A DNA stretch of 64,000 nt. It comes from Elgaria multicarinata webbii. Its lineage: Eukaryota > Chordata > Lepidosauria > Squamata > Anguidae. Within the stretch, counting starts at the first letter, position 1, and every line of letters starts with the position of its first letter. The notes under the pieces were generated by a model. It had not been told where the DNA came from and did no database searches. It saw only the letters and a list, made by a program, of their open reading frames with translations. Position numbers and translations under genes: made by a program. The DNA is taken from NCBI RefSeq assembly GCF_023053635.1, contig NC_086192.1:12873501-12937500 (forward strand). Reading direction: 5' to 3'. Below, in pieces: positions 20,748-31,700 of this stretch.

Positions 20748-23700
20748 CTGGGGGTGAAATCAAAGAAGAAGAAGCTGGGAGTGAGCTGAAAACAACCCCT
20801 AAAAATTACTATGCTGGAACTATCCAGCTCAGCTCTTTTTTCTGAGAATAGCCAGTTGGATATTCCTTAAAATATCATCCTATTGCTTAGCATCTGATTA
20901 CCAAAAGCATTACTGTCCCCGAATATGGAAGTTACCCCTTTCCCCCCCCCCCCCTTTGCAACATCTTAGCTAAACTGTTTTAGACTGCCACTAGTCACAA
21001 AATCCTGTGGCTGGGAGTTCTAAAGGTTAACAATTGTTGTTGTTTATTCATTCAGTCGCTTCTGACTCTTCGTGACTTCATGGACCAGCCCACGCCAGAG
21101 CTTTCTGTCGGCTGTCGCCACCCCTAGCTCCCCCAAGGTCAAGTCTGTCCCCTCCAGAATATCATCCCTCCATCTTGCCCTTGGTCGGCCCCTCTTCCTT
21201 TTGCCTTCCACTTTCCCTAGCATCAGCCTCTTCTCCAGGGTATCCTGTCTTCTCATTATGTGGCCAAAGTACTTCAGTTTTGCCTTTAATACCATTCCCT
21301 CAAGTGAGCAGTCTGGCTTGATTTCCTGGAGTATGGCCTGGTTTGATCTTCTTGCAGTCCAAGGCACTCTCAGAATTTTCCTCCAACACCACAGTTCAAA
21401 AGCATCTATCTTCCAAAAGCATTACTGTCCCCGAATATGGAAGTTACCCTTTTTTTCCCCTTTGCAACATCTTAGCTAAACTGTTTTAGACTGCCACTAG
21501 TCACAAAATCCTGTGGCTGGGAGTTCTAAAGGTTAATAATACCTTGTATGAAATACTTGTTCATCTTCTCTGTGGTGTCTGGAACTTCCTCAGGTAGAAA
21601 GCTCACCCTTTGGAAGCTGAAGACAGTTTTGCCCAGAAGGGCCTTCAATAAATGTGTTCCCTCTGTATTGGTGGTTTTTATCAGCATCTGTATTTTGACT
21701 GTAGGTTTGTGCTGTTCATTCATTTTAAACTATGTTGCTTTTAATCACACTTCTAGTATGGCTGTGTACAGTCTGCGGGAGATTTTTTTTGACTAAAAAG
21801 GAGTCTGTACGTTTTAGTATACATATTTTTCCTCGGTCCTTACCCAGTTAGGCTTACTTTGTGAAATGTATTTATTTATTTACCTTCTTTCGGTGTTATC
21901 GAGGAGAGTTTTGGCGGCCTCGGGCTGGGCTTTTAAAAAAGTTTGGTACATGGAGAATGACTGGACATATCCCATCAGGTCAGCAACATTGAAGGGAATT
22001 TTATCGATAATATCTGTGATCCTGGAAAGAAGTTAGAGATGCTTTATTTCTTTATTACATTTCTATACCGCCCAATAGCCGAAGCTCTCTGGGCGGTTCA
22101 CAAAAATTAAAATCATAGTAAGACAACCAACAGGTTAAAAGCACAAATACACAATACAATATAAAAAGCACAACCAGAATAAAAACCACGCAGCAAAATT
22201 GATATAAAATTAAAATACAGAGTTAAAACAGTAAAATTTAAATTTAAGTTAAAATTAAGTGTTAAAATACTGGGAGAATAAAAAGGTCTTCAGCTGGCGA
22301 CGAAAGGAGTACAGTGTAGGCGCCAGGCGGACCTCTCTGGGGAGCTCATTCCACAACCGGGGTGCCACAGCGGAGAAAGCCCTCCTCCTAGTAGCCACCT
22401 GCCTCACTTCCTTTGGCAGGGGCTCACTGAGAAGGGCCCCTGAAGATGATCTTAAGGTCCGGGAAGGTACATATGGGAGGAGGCGTTCCTTCAAATAACC
22501 TGGCCCCAAACCGTTTAGGGCTTTAAATGTCAATACCAGCACTTTGAATCGGGCCCAGACCTGGACTGGCAGCCAATGAAGTTGTAAAAAGGACTTCTTT
22601 AGAGAAGGAAGGGCTGCATAGAGAATTCTGTAAAATGCAATCTGCAGTTCAGATCAACAGAATGGTCCTACTCCTATGCCTGTTTACACAGAAGCAAGCC
22701 CGGTTGAATACAATGGTTTCAAGAGTTTTACAGTGCAATTCTGTGTATTCCTACTCAGCGCTAACTCCCATTGAGTTCAATAGAACCTGTTCCCATGGAG
22801 CACTCACCTCTCCTTGTCCCCAAAGGGCAAGGAATCAAATATGTCTTTGTAGTCATTCGCAACAAGTTGGACCTTCTCATTTGCGTAGGGGCGAAGCTGT
22901 TCTTGAATCTGCAAAGAAAAATTGAAAATGGTGAAGCCTGGTGATTCCACGATACGTTGGCGCCGTTCAGACAACACATTTCTCAACGGTAGTTTTAGAA
23001 CTCCACGGTAGAGTTTTTACACCACCGTTGAGAAATGTGTTGTCTGGCAGGAAAACTCCACCCAACAGTGGCGTTTTTTTGTTTGGAAAACACTCCAGCC
23101 ACGCTGTGCAGAGGAGAGTTCCTGCACAACCGTTGTGTTGCGTGTTGTGTGGAGGACTCATTGGAGTTTTCTGTTGCGTTGAGTTGATTTTTCCCACTGG
23201 CTACAGAGTTCCCTGGCAGGAGCGCCGAAAAGAGAGTGTTTCACTCTAGGAGAGCCACTGTTTGTTTTTTGTAGCAATGGCTGTTGGGATATTATCAAGA
23301 GGACCAGGGAAGGAGAGAGGGCAGAGGAACTGTCACTCAAACGTCGTGACAGATTTTACTCAACTCCACGGGAGCCCACATTCACCCAATGGTGGAGTTA
23401 GAACACGTCGTGTGAGGAGTACCTCCTAAAAACCCAACTGTTGAGTGGAGTTTTCACACTGCGTTGACTAACGTGTTGCCTGAACTGAGCCGTTGACAGT
23501 CGAATAGCAACATTTCACTCTTCTTCAAAGCAAATTTTCCTCCTTTGTTTTCGCCGTGCTGCTTCTCTCTGAATACTAGAACTTGGGGAGGTTCAAACAG
23601 ACAAAAGAAAATACTTCTTCACACAGCGTAGAATGATTGTGTGCTATCTCCTGTGTTCGAGGCAATAAGCCTGTGTGCACCAGTTGCTGGGGAACATGGG

Positions 23701-26700
23701 CAGGAGGGTGCTGTTGCACCATGTCCTGCTTGTTCATCCCTGGCCGACGGTTGGTCGGCCACTGTGCGAACAGAGTGGACCCTTGGTCTGATCCAGCATC
23801 AGGGCACTTCTGATGTTCTTATGTAATTAAACATTGAGAGAGGGCACTTAGCTTCATGCCCTGCTTGTAGCCTTCTCCTAGTGCAGGAGACAGGATGTGG
23901 GACTAGGCAGGCCTGATCCAGAAGTTCTTCTTACAGTTCCTCCATCTTTTTTCAGACTACAGAAAATCTGATTTTAAAAAGAAAAGACTGGAACAGTTGG
24001 GCAATCTCTTCGGATGCAAATCACCTTAGCATCACTCATCTTTTTTTCCCCTTTAATGGGCATGTTTTCAGCATGTACGATTATGTATTGGGCGGGTGAG
24101 TCTATACTTTGGGACACCTTTACTATGAACTTTCTGATGCCATTTTAGCCCTGGGTGTTTTGTTTTGTTTTAAAATCAAACATTTAACTTGTGCTTTCTT
24201 TCCCGTTCATTTTTTTAAAAAATTAATTAAGTATTCACTAAATAGCGCTTAAATGATCATCCCAGTGCAGGACACGGAATAATTGAGCAGGGGTTGGACT
24301 CGATGGCCTTTAGGCGCCTTCCAACTCTACTATTCTATGATAAAGGGCTCAAGTTACAGGGTGCTAGATTCCGGCTGGACATCAGGAAAAACTTCCTGAC
24401 TGTTAGAGCAGTACGACAATGAAACCAATAATCTAGGAAGGTCATGGGCTCTCCCACACTAGAGGCCTTCAAGAGGCAGCTGGACAACCCTCTGTCGGGG
24501 ATGCTTTAGGGTGGATTCCTGCACTGAGCAGGGGGTTGGACTCGATGGCCTTGTATGCCCATTCCAACTCTGCTATTCTATGATTCTATGATGCAGTAGT
24601 CAATGGCACATTGCATCTGAACACAGAAACAGAAGGAACACTTAACACTGGAAATAGAAGGAACACGTGGGGCTCTCACCTCCTTCAAGATCTCCGTTAG
24701 CTTCTCCGAACGATCTTTGTAGTGCAGTTGCATATCAAGGGTGTTGGAACTCAAAACCACGCAGCCCGATGGTTTGAGAACTCGGTCAATTTCCTTCATG
24801 AAGCGGGGAATGTCAAACCAATGGGCCGCAGTAAAAGCTGTGATCAGGTCTACGGAGTGATCCTCAAAGGGGATTTCTTCTGCAGGGCACACGCTGTGTG
24901 AGTGAAGGACAACGTGGCCATTACTATGCCCTGTCACTGAGATGATGCATTAAAATGGTCGGGACGTTTATGGCATTTGCTTTCCAAACCATCCTGTGAT
25001 GTAACCATGGCAGTGTTTTCCCCAACATTTCCGCTTTCTGCATCCTTTCTTTCCCTGGCTGTTCTGCCGTATCATCAGCCTCCCCCCAATGGACTGGGGA
25101 GAGCCCCCCATTTGGACCCTTGCTACGGATATGGGTCCACAAATTTTAGGTTGATTTATGCTTGCCACTGACCCTGTCTCAGAAGGTCAGGTTCTTGTCT
25201 GTGGTCATATCCTGACTGCTGGAGGTGTTTTGTGCACTTCTGAAGTGTAGCATCACTAGGGGAGGCGATACCTGCTGTCTCCCTCTCAGACACCTCCTTG
25301 GCCCTTCTCTGGAATATCTCCAAAGATACGCTCAGGGACAGGTCCCATTCTTCTCCAAGCCCCAGAGAAGGGTGTGAGTTTACCTCAGACTGAAGAAACA
25401 CACTTACCAGGAGCAAACTGGCAAATGCATTTGTGGATTCCTGCCTAATGAATGCCTGACCATCTGCCACAGAAATCCTGCCTTATTTAATCAAATTCTG
25501 GCTGGAGCTTCTTTGTGGGAGTCGTTCATGTGATTTTAGGCTGCATTAAGGGGACCATAGTTTCCATTCAACGTTGTTCTGTACTAGTCAGACCTCATCT
25601 GGAGCACTGAGTCCAGTTCTGGCACTACGCTTTAAGAAGGACAATTCAAACAAGATGTCGGAAAGGGCTGTGCGTGTGTTTACTTACAGGTAAGAGACAT
25701 TTGGAGGGTGGTCAGCTTGCTTAGCCTCCTCAATCTGAGCTGCACTGATGTCTGTTCCAACCACCTTCTCAAAACGCTTTGCCAGCAGGTGACTACTTTG
25801 CCCTGAGCCACATCCCACGTCCACGGCCAGACAAAAGGAACTCCCCTTTTAAGGAAAGACAGCAACACGTCTCAAGAAAAATACCAATTCACTTACAAGG
25901 CTTCTTTCTATATTCCATTTACAAGCATACTTCAATAACAGGCTTCATTCAATACATACACACCTCCTCTGCTATTAGTCGAGCTACTGTGATGTCACAG
26001 AATGTCCATGGCCATTCTAATGACTGAGCGGGAAGCCAGTCCACATCCTTACTTTCTCCTACATACAAGTAGGTGTTGGACTTCCTTGGGTACATGTGCC
26101 CTTATAGAATGAGCCATTTTATGTATGGTCCTTGGCCATTTCTACAATCCATCTGCCTATCAAGACCGGCCAAGATTCAAACCGGGAAGAGTCAATAGAG
26201 AAAGAAGAGGCACTATTGATCTCCAAGTTCTCAGCGTTCCAGTCCATCCACTGGTTCCTCCTGGCCTCCCTATAAATACTTCCAAGTCTTTGTCCGGACA
26301 ACAGCCAGACTCTCTGATTTGCTCTCTCTATATTTTTACCTTCCTATGTGTTCCAATTGCTTGCTAATGGTCAGAGCTGACTGGTTATTCTTGCTCAATG
26401 GAAGCTAATGATTAGATGTTGTTTGTTGCATGGTCTGAGACCTGTCCATACACTTTCCATGTACTCCAACATGCAATTATCAGGTCCCTATTTATTTACC
26501 AGGCACAATCCTATTTTCTAGATTCTGTCTCTGATCCAACAACGTCTATCCTTGGAAATGGGGAAAGTAGAGTAATTGGATTAAAATTAACAAATGAAGA
26601 AAATATTTTTACAAGCTTCTTTCTCCTTGAAAACTGCTCAAATGTTACTATTATCTGTCTAAAATGTTTGCAATACAATATTTTTAATTTGCAAACTTTT

Positions 26701-27663
26701 AAAAAACAATCTTATGGTTTGACAAGAAAGTAATTATCATTTTCACTTCACAATTAGGAGCACGCTTAATAGGACAACAGAGGCCTTTCTTAACTAAAAA
26801 TGCAGGTGCTCTGAGCCAGTCACTCCTTATACCAAGTCAAACCATTAAAGCTTTGTTGTGCATTCATTATGCCTCACAGCTATTTCTATTTTCACTGCTG
26901 ATTTTTTTAAAAGCAATTTCGCAGGGGTGGAGGATGGAGTGGGAACATCCAGTATTATTTGTAAAAGCGAAACAAAGCGCTAGTCCCCACAAGTGCAGTT
27001 ACGTTATTCTGCTATACTACAGCACCACTTAGAAGTTATCTAGAGAAATGGCAGGAAAAGAAAATATGTAGACATCCAATTCTGCAATGAAACTGGAAGA
27101 AGAGCAGATTCAACAGCCTTGTCTAGAAAAGTTCTTTATCCAGACCAGCTCAATACCATCATGAATTGACAGTCCAGGGATCAGACAGGAGTCTTTCCCA
27201 GACCTGCCTGGAAATAGCAGGAATTAAACCTGGGATCTTATGCATACAAAGTATGTGCTCTGCTCTTCTCCTAAAAATAAATTAAGAGTCTAGTCCTCAT
27301 CGTTCCGAATAAAAAGCTGTTAAATAGGAACATTAGAAGCTGAATCGGATCACTGGTCCATCTAGTTCAGTATTGTTGACACTGACTGGCAGCAACTCAC
27401 CAGGGTTTCAGGCAGGGGTCCTTCCTAGCCTACCTAAGTGTCCGACATTGAATCCGGGACCTTTTGCATGCAAAACGCGACTCTATGACGCCTTTCCAAC
27501 ATTCTTTCATATTCTTTCTGTCTTCCAGCGGAGACTTTCTGTCATCCCTTACCTTTTTGTCTACGTATGAGAAGATCACAGCTTGCAAGTTCGCCTGGGG
27601 CGAGAACCTGTATTTCTGATAGAAAGCAGCGTGGTCTTTACCCTCAAACAAACGAGTGGCCAT
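20657..27663 (-). CDS. SAM-dependent methyltransferase (DDB_G0268948-like, Methyltransf_11), complete, six exons
   Basis: Minus-strand exons are 27553-27663, 25688-25845, 24680-24893, 22808-22908, 21884-22021 and 20657-20747. They total 813 bases, 270 codons plus TAG, with every GT/AG junction in phase; the family is usually about 270 residues. The N-terminus is LFEGKDHAAFYQKYRFSP. SAM motif I is AVDVGCGSGQSS (residues 44-55), the acidic motif II ends at Asp69 (VVGTDIS), and the post-I block is AEEIPFEDHSVDLITAFTAA followed by HWFD. The C-terminal helical part has IPFNVADLMGYVQSFSMYQT and ends ILETMGVSSRETQLELW. The reaction is methyl transfer from S-adenosylmethionine, probably cytosolic; the closest named relatives are yeast trans-aconitate-type methyltransferases, and the substrate is unknown. 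It lies head to tail behind CYB5D2. Family assignment is firm; no gene symbol is assigned. Confidence 0.93.
20901..21030. repeat. Left copy of a direct repeat flanking BovB
   Basis: CCAAAAGCATTACTGTCCCC to CTGGGAGTTCTAAAGGTTAA. Nearly identical to 21413-21537; the main difference is the length of one C/T homopolymer. Confidence 0.9.
21031..21412 (-). mobile_element. BovB (RTE) LINE, 5'-truncated
   Basis: The minus strand reads [40 protein letters not shown] and ends in the BovB tail (TTGTTGTTTATTCATTCAG in + orientation). It sits between two long direct repeats in the last intron of the methyltransferase. Confidence 0.93.
21413..21537. repeat. Right copy of the direct repeat flanking BovB
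   Basis: Starts at CCAAAAGCATTACTG immediately after the truncated BovB 5' end and ends GGTTAATAA. See 20901-21030. Confidence 0.9.
21884..22021 (-). CDS. Methyltransferase exon 5
   Basis: The acceptor is CTTTCCAG and the donor GAAAGAAG|GTAAAT. It encodes ITDIIDKIPFNVADLMGYVQ, SFSMYQTFLKAQPEAAKTLL and DNTER. Reading through the donor gives an immediate in-frame TAA, so an unspliced message would end here. Confidence 0.92.
22040..22600 (-). mobile_element. LINE 3' end with RT C-terminus
   Basis: The reverse tail CCGCCCAATAGCCGAAGCTC is followed by a minus frame (LVLTFKALNGLGPGYLKERL, RLWNELPREVRLAPTLYSFR), the end of a CR1/L2-group reverse transcriptase. In methyltransferase intron 4. Confidence 0.82.
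22808..22908 (-). CDS. Methyltransferase exon 4
   Basis: The acceptor is TTCTTTGCAG and the donor GAGAG|GTGAGT. It encodes IQEQLRPYANEKVQLVANDY and KDIFDSLPFGDKER. Confidence 0.92.
22959..23491. mobile_element. DNA-transposon MITE (about 535 bp), copy 2
   Basis: The ends are GGCGCCGTTCAGACAACAC and, from the right in reverse, GGCTCAGTTCAGGCAACACG. GTT borders both sides, consistent with a 3-bp target duplication and a PIF/Harbinger-like element. It lies in methyltransferase intron 3 next to exon 4. Confidence 0.85.
23641..23826 (+). mobile_element. CR1 fragment (second subfamily)
   Basis: CACCAGTTGCTGGGGAACAT, TGTTGCACCATGTCCTGC and CTTGGTCTGATCCAGCA match the reverse copy at 49113-49470. 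Confidence 0.75.
24262..24595 (+). mobile_element. CR1 3' end with a second CR1 tail inserted
   Basis: CR1 sequence (CAGTGCAGGACACGGAATAA) is interrupted at about 24281 by another CR1 tail ending CTATTCTATGA near 24340, after which the first copy resumes (GGGCTCAAGTTACAGG) and ends at its own ATTCTATGATTCTATGA. In methyltransferase intron 3, beside exon 3. Confidence 0.85.
24680..24893 (-). CDS. Methyltransferase exon 3
   Basis: The acceptor is CTCACACAG and the donor AAGGAG|GTGAGA. It encodes CPAEEIPFEDHSVDLITAFT, AAHWFDIPRFMKEIDRVLKP and LTEILKE. An open frame continues upstream of the acceptor, but homology and phase fix the start. Confidence 0.94.
25150..25480 (-). other. Methyltransferase intron 2 with an unrecognised open frame
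   Basis: A 104-codon minus frame (begins MADGQAFIRQESTNAFASLL) shows no domain I recognise and crosses no conserved exon. It may be repeat-derived. Nothing else is seen here. Confidence 0.3.
25688..25845 (-). CDS. Methyltransferase exon 2 (SAM-binding motif I)
   Basis: The acceptor is CTTAAAAG and the donor TACCT|GTAAGT. It encodes the glycine-rich AVDVGCGSGQSS loop and KVVGTDISAAQIEEAKQA, the core of the SAM pocket. Confidence 0.94.
25846..27110 (-). other. Methyltransferase intron 1, mostly unique sequence
   Basis: AT-rich intron with no recognised repeat except tRNA-SINE remnants after 27110. No exon-like homology is seen. Confidence 0.5.
27120..27485 (-). repeat. Two tRNA-derived SINE remnants
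   Basis: Reverse SINE sequence (GGAATTAAACCTGGGATCTT, then AATCCGGGACCTTTTGCATG) shows two degraded box-B-like regions 240 bases apart, just inside methyltransferase intron 1 from exon 1. Confidence 0.55.
27553..27663 (-). CDS. Methyltransferase exon 1
   Basis: ATG at 27663-27661 opens MATRLFEGKDHAAFYQKYRF. The donor is AAAAAG|GTAAGG. It encodes 37 residues and ends in phase 0 at DKK. Confidence 0.92.
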
Positions 27664-27869
27664 CTTCGCAGCTTAAAACAGCGGCTCCTCCTTTTCCTTC
27701 TTTTGGCGTGGAAGAATAAACTTTGCTCTTCCAAATCTTGGCTTTGTAGGAAGCCAGAGTCGCTCACGATCGCCCTCCTCCCTTACGGGAAAATGTAAAA
27801 TCTGGAATGGAGTTTGAAGGAACGGCTCCTTCGTAAATAAAACTATTGAGAAAGAACAGTGCGTTAGAG

Positions 27870-28055
27870 CAGCTTTCCCCAAACTGTTGGAATTGGAATT
27901 TCCACAGTTTCCAACAGTTTGGAAGATGTGCAGTTTGGAAGATGTGCATTCCAACACAAAGATGTGTTGGACTGCAATTCCAATGGCCACGCTGCTGGGA
28001 ATGATGGGAGTTGCAGTCCAACACGTCTGGAGGGCATCAGATTAGGGAAGGCTGT
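27870..28055. mobile_element. Palindromic MITE (GACTNCAATTCC type)
   Basis: TTGGACTGCAATTCCAATGG and GGGAGTTGCAGTCCAACACG form inverted halves with a GGCCACGCTGCTGGGAATGA core. It lies about 200 bases upstream of the methyltransferase start. Related copies are at 43658-43745, 51388-51505 and 52520-52640. Confidence 0.6.
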
Positions 28056-28109
28056 GTTAGAGACACTTCAAAACATTTTAACTGAAACTTTCCCAACATT
28101 ATTATTGCT

Positions 28110-28255
28110 GATCACTTTATCTTGTTTGTTTATTTATTTGTTACATATTTATACCGCCCAATAGCCGAAGCTCTCTGGGCGGTTCACAAAAATTAAAACC
28201 ATAATAAAACAACCAACATGTTAAAAGCACAATTACAAAATACAGTATAAAAAGC
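28110..28255 (-). repeat. LINE tail (GGGCGG family)
   Basis: Reverse tail CCGCCCAATAGCCGAAGCTC and AATAAAACAACCAACATG, as at 22040 and 40090. Confidence 0.75.
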
Positions 28256-28445
28256 ATTAAATTGTTTTTAACTTTGTATGCCACCTAGGGTACTTAGTAT
28301 AAGTACAGGATATTAGATATACTTTTATTTATCCCTTTACAGCCCAGATTCATCCAGAAGAGAGCAGCACAGAACCAGGCAGGAAGAATTATTTTACAAA
28401 TAACTATTTTGCAAGAAGAAGAATAGATTTTGGCTTAATGCTTTA

Positions 28446-29048
28446 TCATAGAATAGCAGAGTTGGAAGGGACCTACAAGGCCATTGAGTCCACTTTAGGC
28501 TTAGTGGTTTTTCATTTCGCTTGTTGGAAGGTGAGGATCAGAGCCTGCCCAAAGTATTGCGTCCTGTTCTGGGCTCCACACTTCAAGAAGGATGTGGACA
28601 AGCTGGAGTTTGTTCATAGGAGGGCAATGATGATGATCAGGGGTCTTGAAACAAAGCCCTATGAAGAGAGGCTGAAACAACTGGGCATGTTTAGCCTGGA
28701 GAAGAGAAGATTGAGGGGAGACATGAGAGCACTCTTCAAATATTTAAAAGGTTGTCACATAGAGGAGGGCCAGGATCTCTTCTCGGTCATCCCAGAGTGC
28801 AGGACATGGAATAACGGGCTCAAGTGACAGGAAGCCAGATTCCGGCTAGACATCAGGAAAACTTTGTCACTGTTAGAGCAGTATGACAATGGAATCAGTT
28901 ACCTAGGGAGGTGGTGGGCTCTTCTACACTGGAGGCCTTCAAGAGGCAGCTGGACAACCATCTGTTGGGTATGCTTTCGGGTGGATTCCTGCACTGAGCG
29001 TTGGACTCGATGGCCTTATAGGCCCCTTCCAACTCTACTATTCTATGA
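28446..29048 (+). mobile_element. CR1 3' end with an inverted CR1 tail at its front
   Basis: A short reverse CR1 tail (28446-28492) precedes a forward CR1 ([40 protein letters not shown]) that ends CTATTCTATGA. The inverted piece is probably a separate insertion. Confidence 0.85.
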
Positions 29049-29759
29049 AAACATTTTGCTGCCTGAAATGGATGCATAGTCAAGATGCATAGTTAGGCAA
29101 GGGCAGTTATTTTGGCACATCAGGTAGAAAATCCCACCTGTGCCTCTCCTCCTGCCTGGCAGTAAAAATACAGCAACTATAAAATAACCAATTTGCTGCC
29201 CTATCATGATGTCCCAAACCAACTGCCTGAGGCAAGCTGCCTCACTCTGCCTAATGGTAGGGCCAGTCCTGCGAGGATGCCTGCACAGACAATCATAAAA
29301 GGGAAATTTGGAACGCTTTAAAACAGGCTATTTCGGGTGGTTTATTATTATTTCCATTTGGTTTAACATTGCATGTGAATTTGGTGAATCACGATGCCTC
29401 AAGTAAGTTACAAGCATATTTGGATCTGTGCATGTGTGGAGATTTTGTGGCTCACTCCCCCATTCCCATCTAATCCTTTATGGGATATGAATTTTGCTGC
29501 ATTTGATCCCTTAGATCCAGTCATTTTGATTTTTTTTTAATGGGGTTTGGTACAGAATGGGTTGATAAAACGTTATGCACCAATTTCTTGTCAATAACAT
29601 CTTGTGTGTATGTAACACGTAGCACTTTGTTTTGGTTTGAATGCATGTGGATTTTTTATTTTTTATTTTTTTGTGCACAGACAAAACACACGCGTGCACA
29701 GATTCCATACGTTGTAACTGCCAATTCCAGTGTTCTGCATGGTTTGTGGCTGTAAAAGG

Positions 29760-29960
29760 ATTAATTGTTCTTACTTTTATACCCTTAGTTTTACTCTACA
29801 CTGTGCCTGTTTGGTGCATTCTCTTCCCCTTCTTATTGTTTTATTATGATTCTATTAGAATGTAAGGCTACGCGGCAGGGTTTTGCTATTTTATTGTTTT
29901 ACTCTGTACAGCACCATGTACACGGATGGTGCTATATAAATAAATAAATAAATAAAAATA
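29760..29960 (+). mobile_element. L2-like LINE 3' end
   Basis: AATGTAAGGCTACGCGGCAG and TGTACAGCACCATGTACACG, ending in (AAAT)n. Same tail as 48530-48720. Confidence 0.7.
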
Positions 29961-30135
29961 ATAGAAATATAATACTCATTCTCAAGTTTCTCCAATTTAT
30001 CTGTTTTATTTATGCAATGATTTTCTTTATAAGGAGGCTGTTCCAGATTACTCTGTTCCATGTTTTACAGTCATCTCTCCTTGACCTAGAAATGAACTAG
30101 TTATAGGCTACCCACAGAGATGAATATTAACTTGA

Positions 30136-30285
30136 GCAAATTTGAGAAAGGTAGTGGTGTTAGCCTGTACCAGCAAATCAAAGAGTCTTGTATCGCCTTT
30201 AAGGCTAACTGTTTTGTGGCATATGGACAAAAGCCCAATTTTTCACCTGATGAAGTGGACTTTAGTCCATAAAAGTTTAGGCCAC
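30136..30285 (+). repeat. SINE-like repeat (CTTCATCAG family)
   Basis: GTGTTAGCCTGTACCAGCAA, AAGGCTAACTGTTTTGTGGC and CACCTGATGAAGTGGACTTT match a common sauropsid short repeat; related pieces are at 52112-52172 and 53236-53325. Confidence 0.5.
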
Positions 30286-30507
30286 AATCAGATTGCAATC
30301 CTATATGCGCTTAGCTAGGAGTAAGCCCCATTGAACTCAATGGGGCTTACTTTTGAGTATACATGTATAGGATTGTCAATTGTTGCTCCAGTTGGCCTGG
30401 TTTCCAGAATTCCCCAGTGCCTATGGTCATCCTAAATCGGATTGCCACACAGAAGACGTTTCGTTGTTTTTTGTATCTTGTGCAGTAAGTCCATTCACTC
30501 CTTTTGG

Positions 30508-30826
30508 TAGGGTGACCCTATGAAAAGGAGGACAGGGCTCCTGTATCTTTAACAGTTGCATAGAAAAGGGAATTTCAGCAGGTGTCATTTTATATATGAA
30601 GAACCTGGTGAAATTCCCTCTTCATCACCACAGTTAAAGCTGCAGGAGCTATACTAGAGTGACCAGATTTAAAAGAAGGCAGGGCTCCTGCAGCTTTAAC
30701 TGGTGTGATGAAGAGGGAATTTCTGCAGGTGCTGCATGCATACCAATGACTCCTGCTGAAATTCCCTTTTCTATGCAACTGTTAAAGATACAGGAGCCCT
30801 GTCCTCCTTTTCATACGGTCACCCTA
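30508..30826. mobile_element. Palindromic MITE dimer (GGGTGACC family)
   Basis: TA-bounded GGGTGACCCTATGAAAAGG and CATACGGTCACCC; full inverted-dimer structure with internal TAGAGTGACCAG. Confidence 0.9.
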
Positions 30827-30861
30827 TCATAGCATAGTAGAGCTGGAAGGGGCCTATAAGT

Positions 30862-31182
30862 TAGGGTGACCACATGAAAAGGAGGACAGGGCTCCTGTAT
30901 CTTTAACAGTTGCATAGAAAAGGGAATTTCAGCGGGTGTCTTTTGTATATATAGAGCACCTGGTGAAATTCCCTCTTCATCACACCAGTTAAAACTGCAG
31001 GAGCTATACTAGAGTGACCAGATTAAAAAGAGGGCAGGGCACCTGCAGCTTTAACTGGTGTGATGAAGAGGGAATTTCTGCAGGTGCTGCATGCATACAA
31101 ATGACACCTGCTGAAATTCCCTTTTCTATGCAACTGTTAAAGATACAGGAGCCCTGTCCTCCTTTCCATAGGGGTCACCCTA
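30862..31182. mobile_element. Palindromic MITE dimer (GGGTGACC family)
   Basis: Second full dimer only 35 bases after the one ending at 30826. The bases between contain a CR1 tail slice (GTAGAGCTGGAAGGGGCCTA). Confidence 0.9.
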
Positions 31183-31584
31183 CTTTTGGGAGAACCTCGA
31201 AAGTGAACCGAATTCACTATCAACCAATTCTCCGTTTTCCCCACCACCACAAGCCAGCAGTGCAAAGCACTGGTTGGTTCACCCGAGTTTGCTGTCACAA
31301 ATCCTGCCACCTTTCCCTAACAGCCACGCAGAGTGCTGATTGGCTAGCCCCAGTAGCCGTCACTCCAAAGCCAACAGAGGGACGATTGGCTGGCCCTTGT
31401 TGCAACCCCATATATGGTCGTCGGATTGCCCAGTCCCGTATCTTGCAGATTTGACAATTCAACTCTTCTAGCCAATGAGGGAAGTCACAGGATTGATACG
31501 GAAGGGAAGTGTTGTTCCTCATAGAGATAGGCAAAAGTTAGAGTCACAATTCAACTCTCTGAGGACAGAACTTCCTGGTTCCCT

Positions 31585-31597
31585 TTGAAGTTATTTT

Positions 31598-31645
<48 letters not shown>

Positions 31646-31700
31646 TTACATTTTTATACCGCCCAATAGCCGAAGCTTTCTGGGCGGTTCACAAAAATTT
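31585..31700 (-). repeat. (TTTA)n with LINE tail
   Basis: About 14 TTTA units then the reverse LINE tail CCGCCCAATAGCCGAAGC. Confidence 0.85.
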
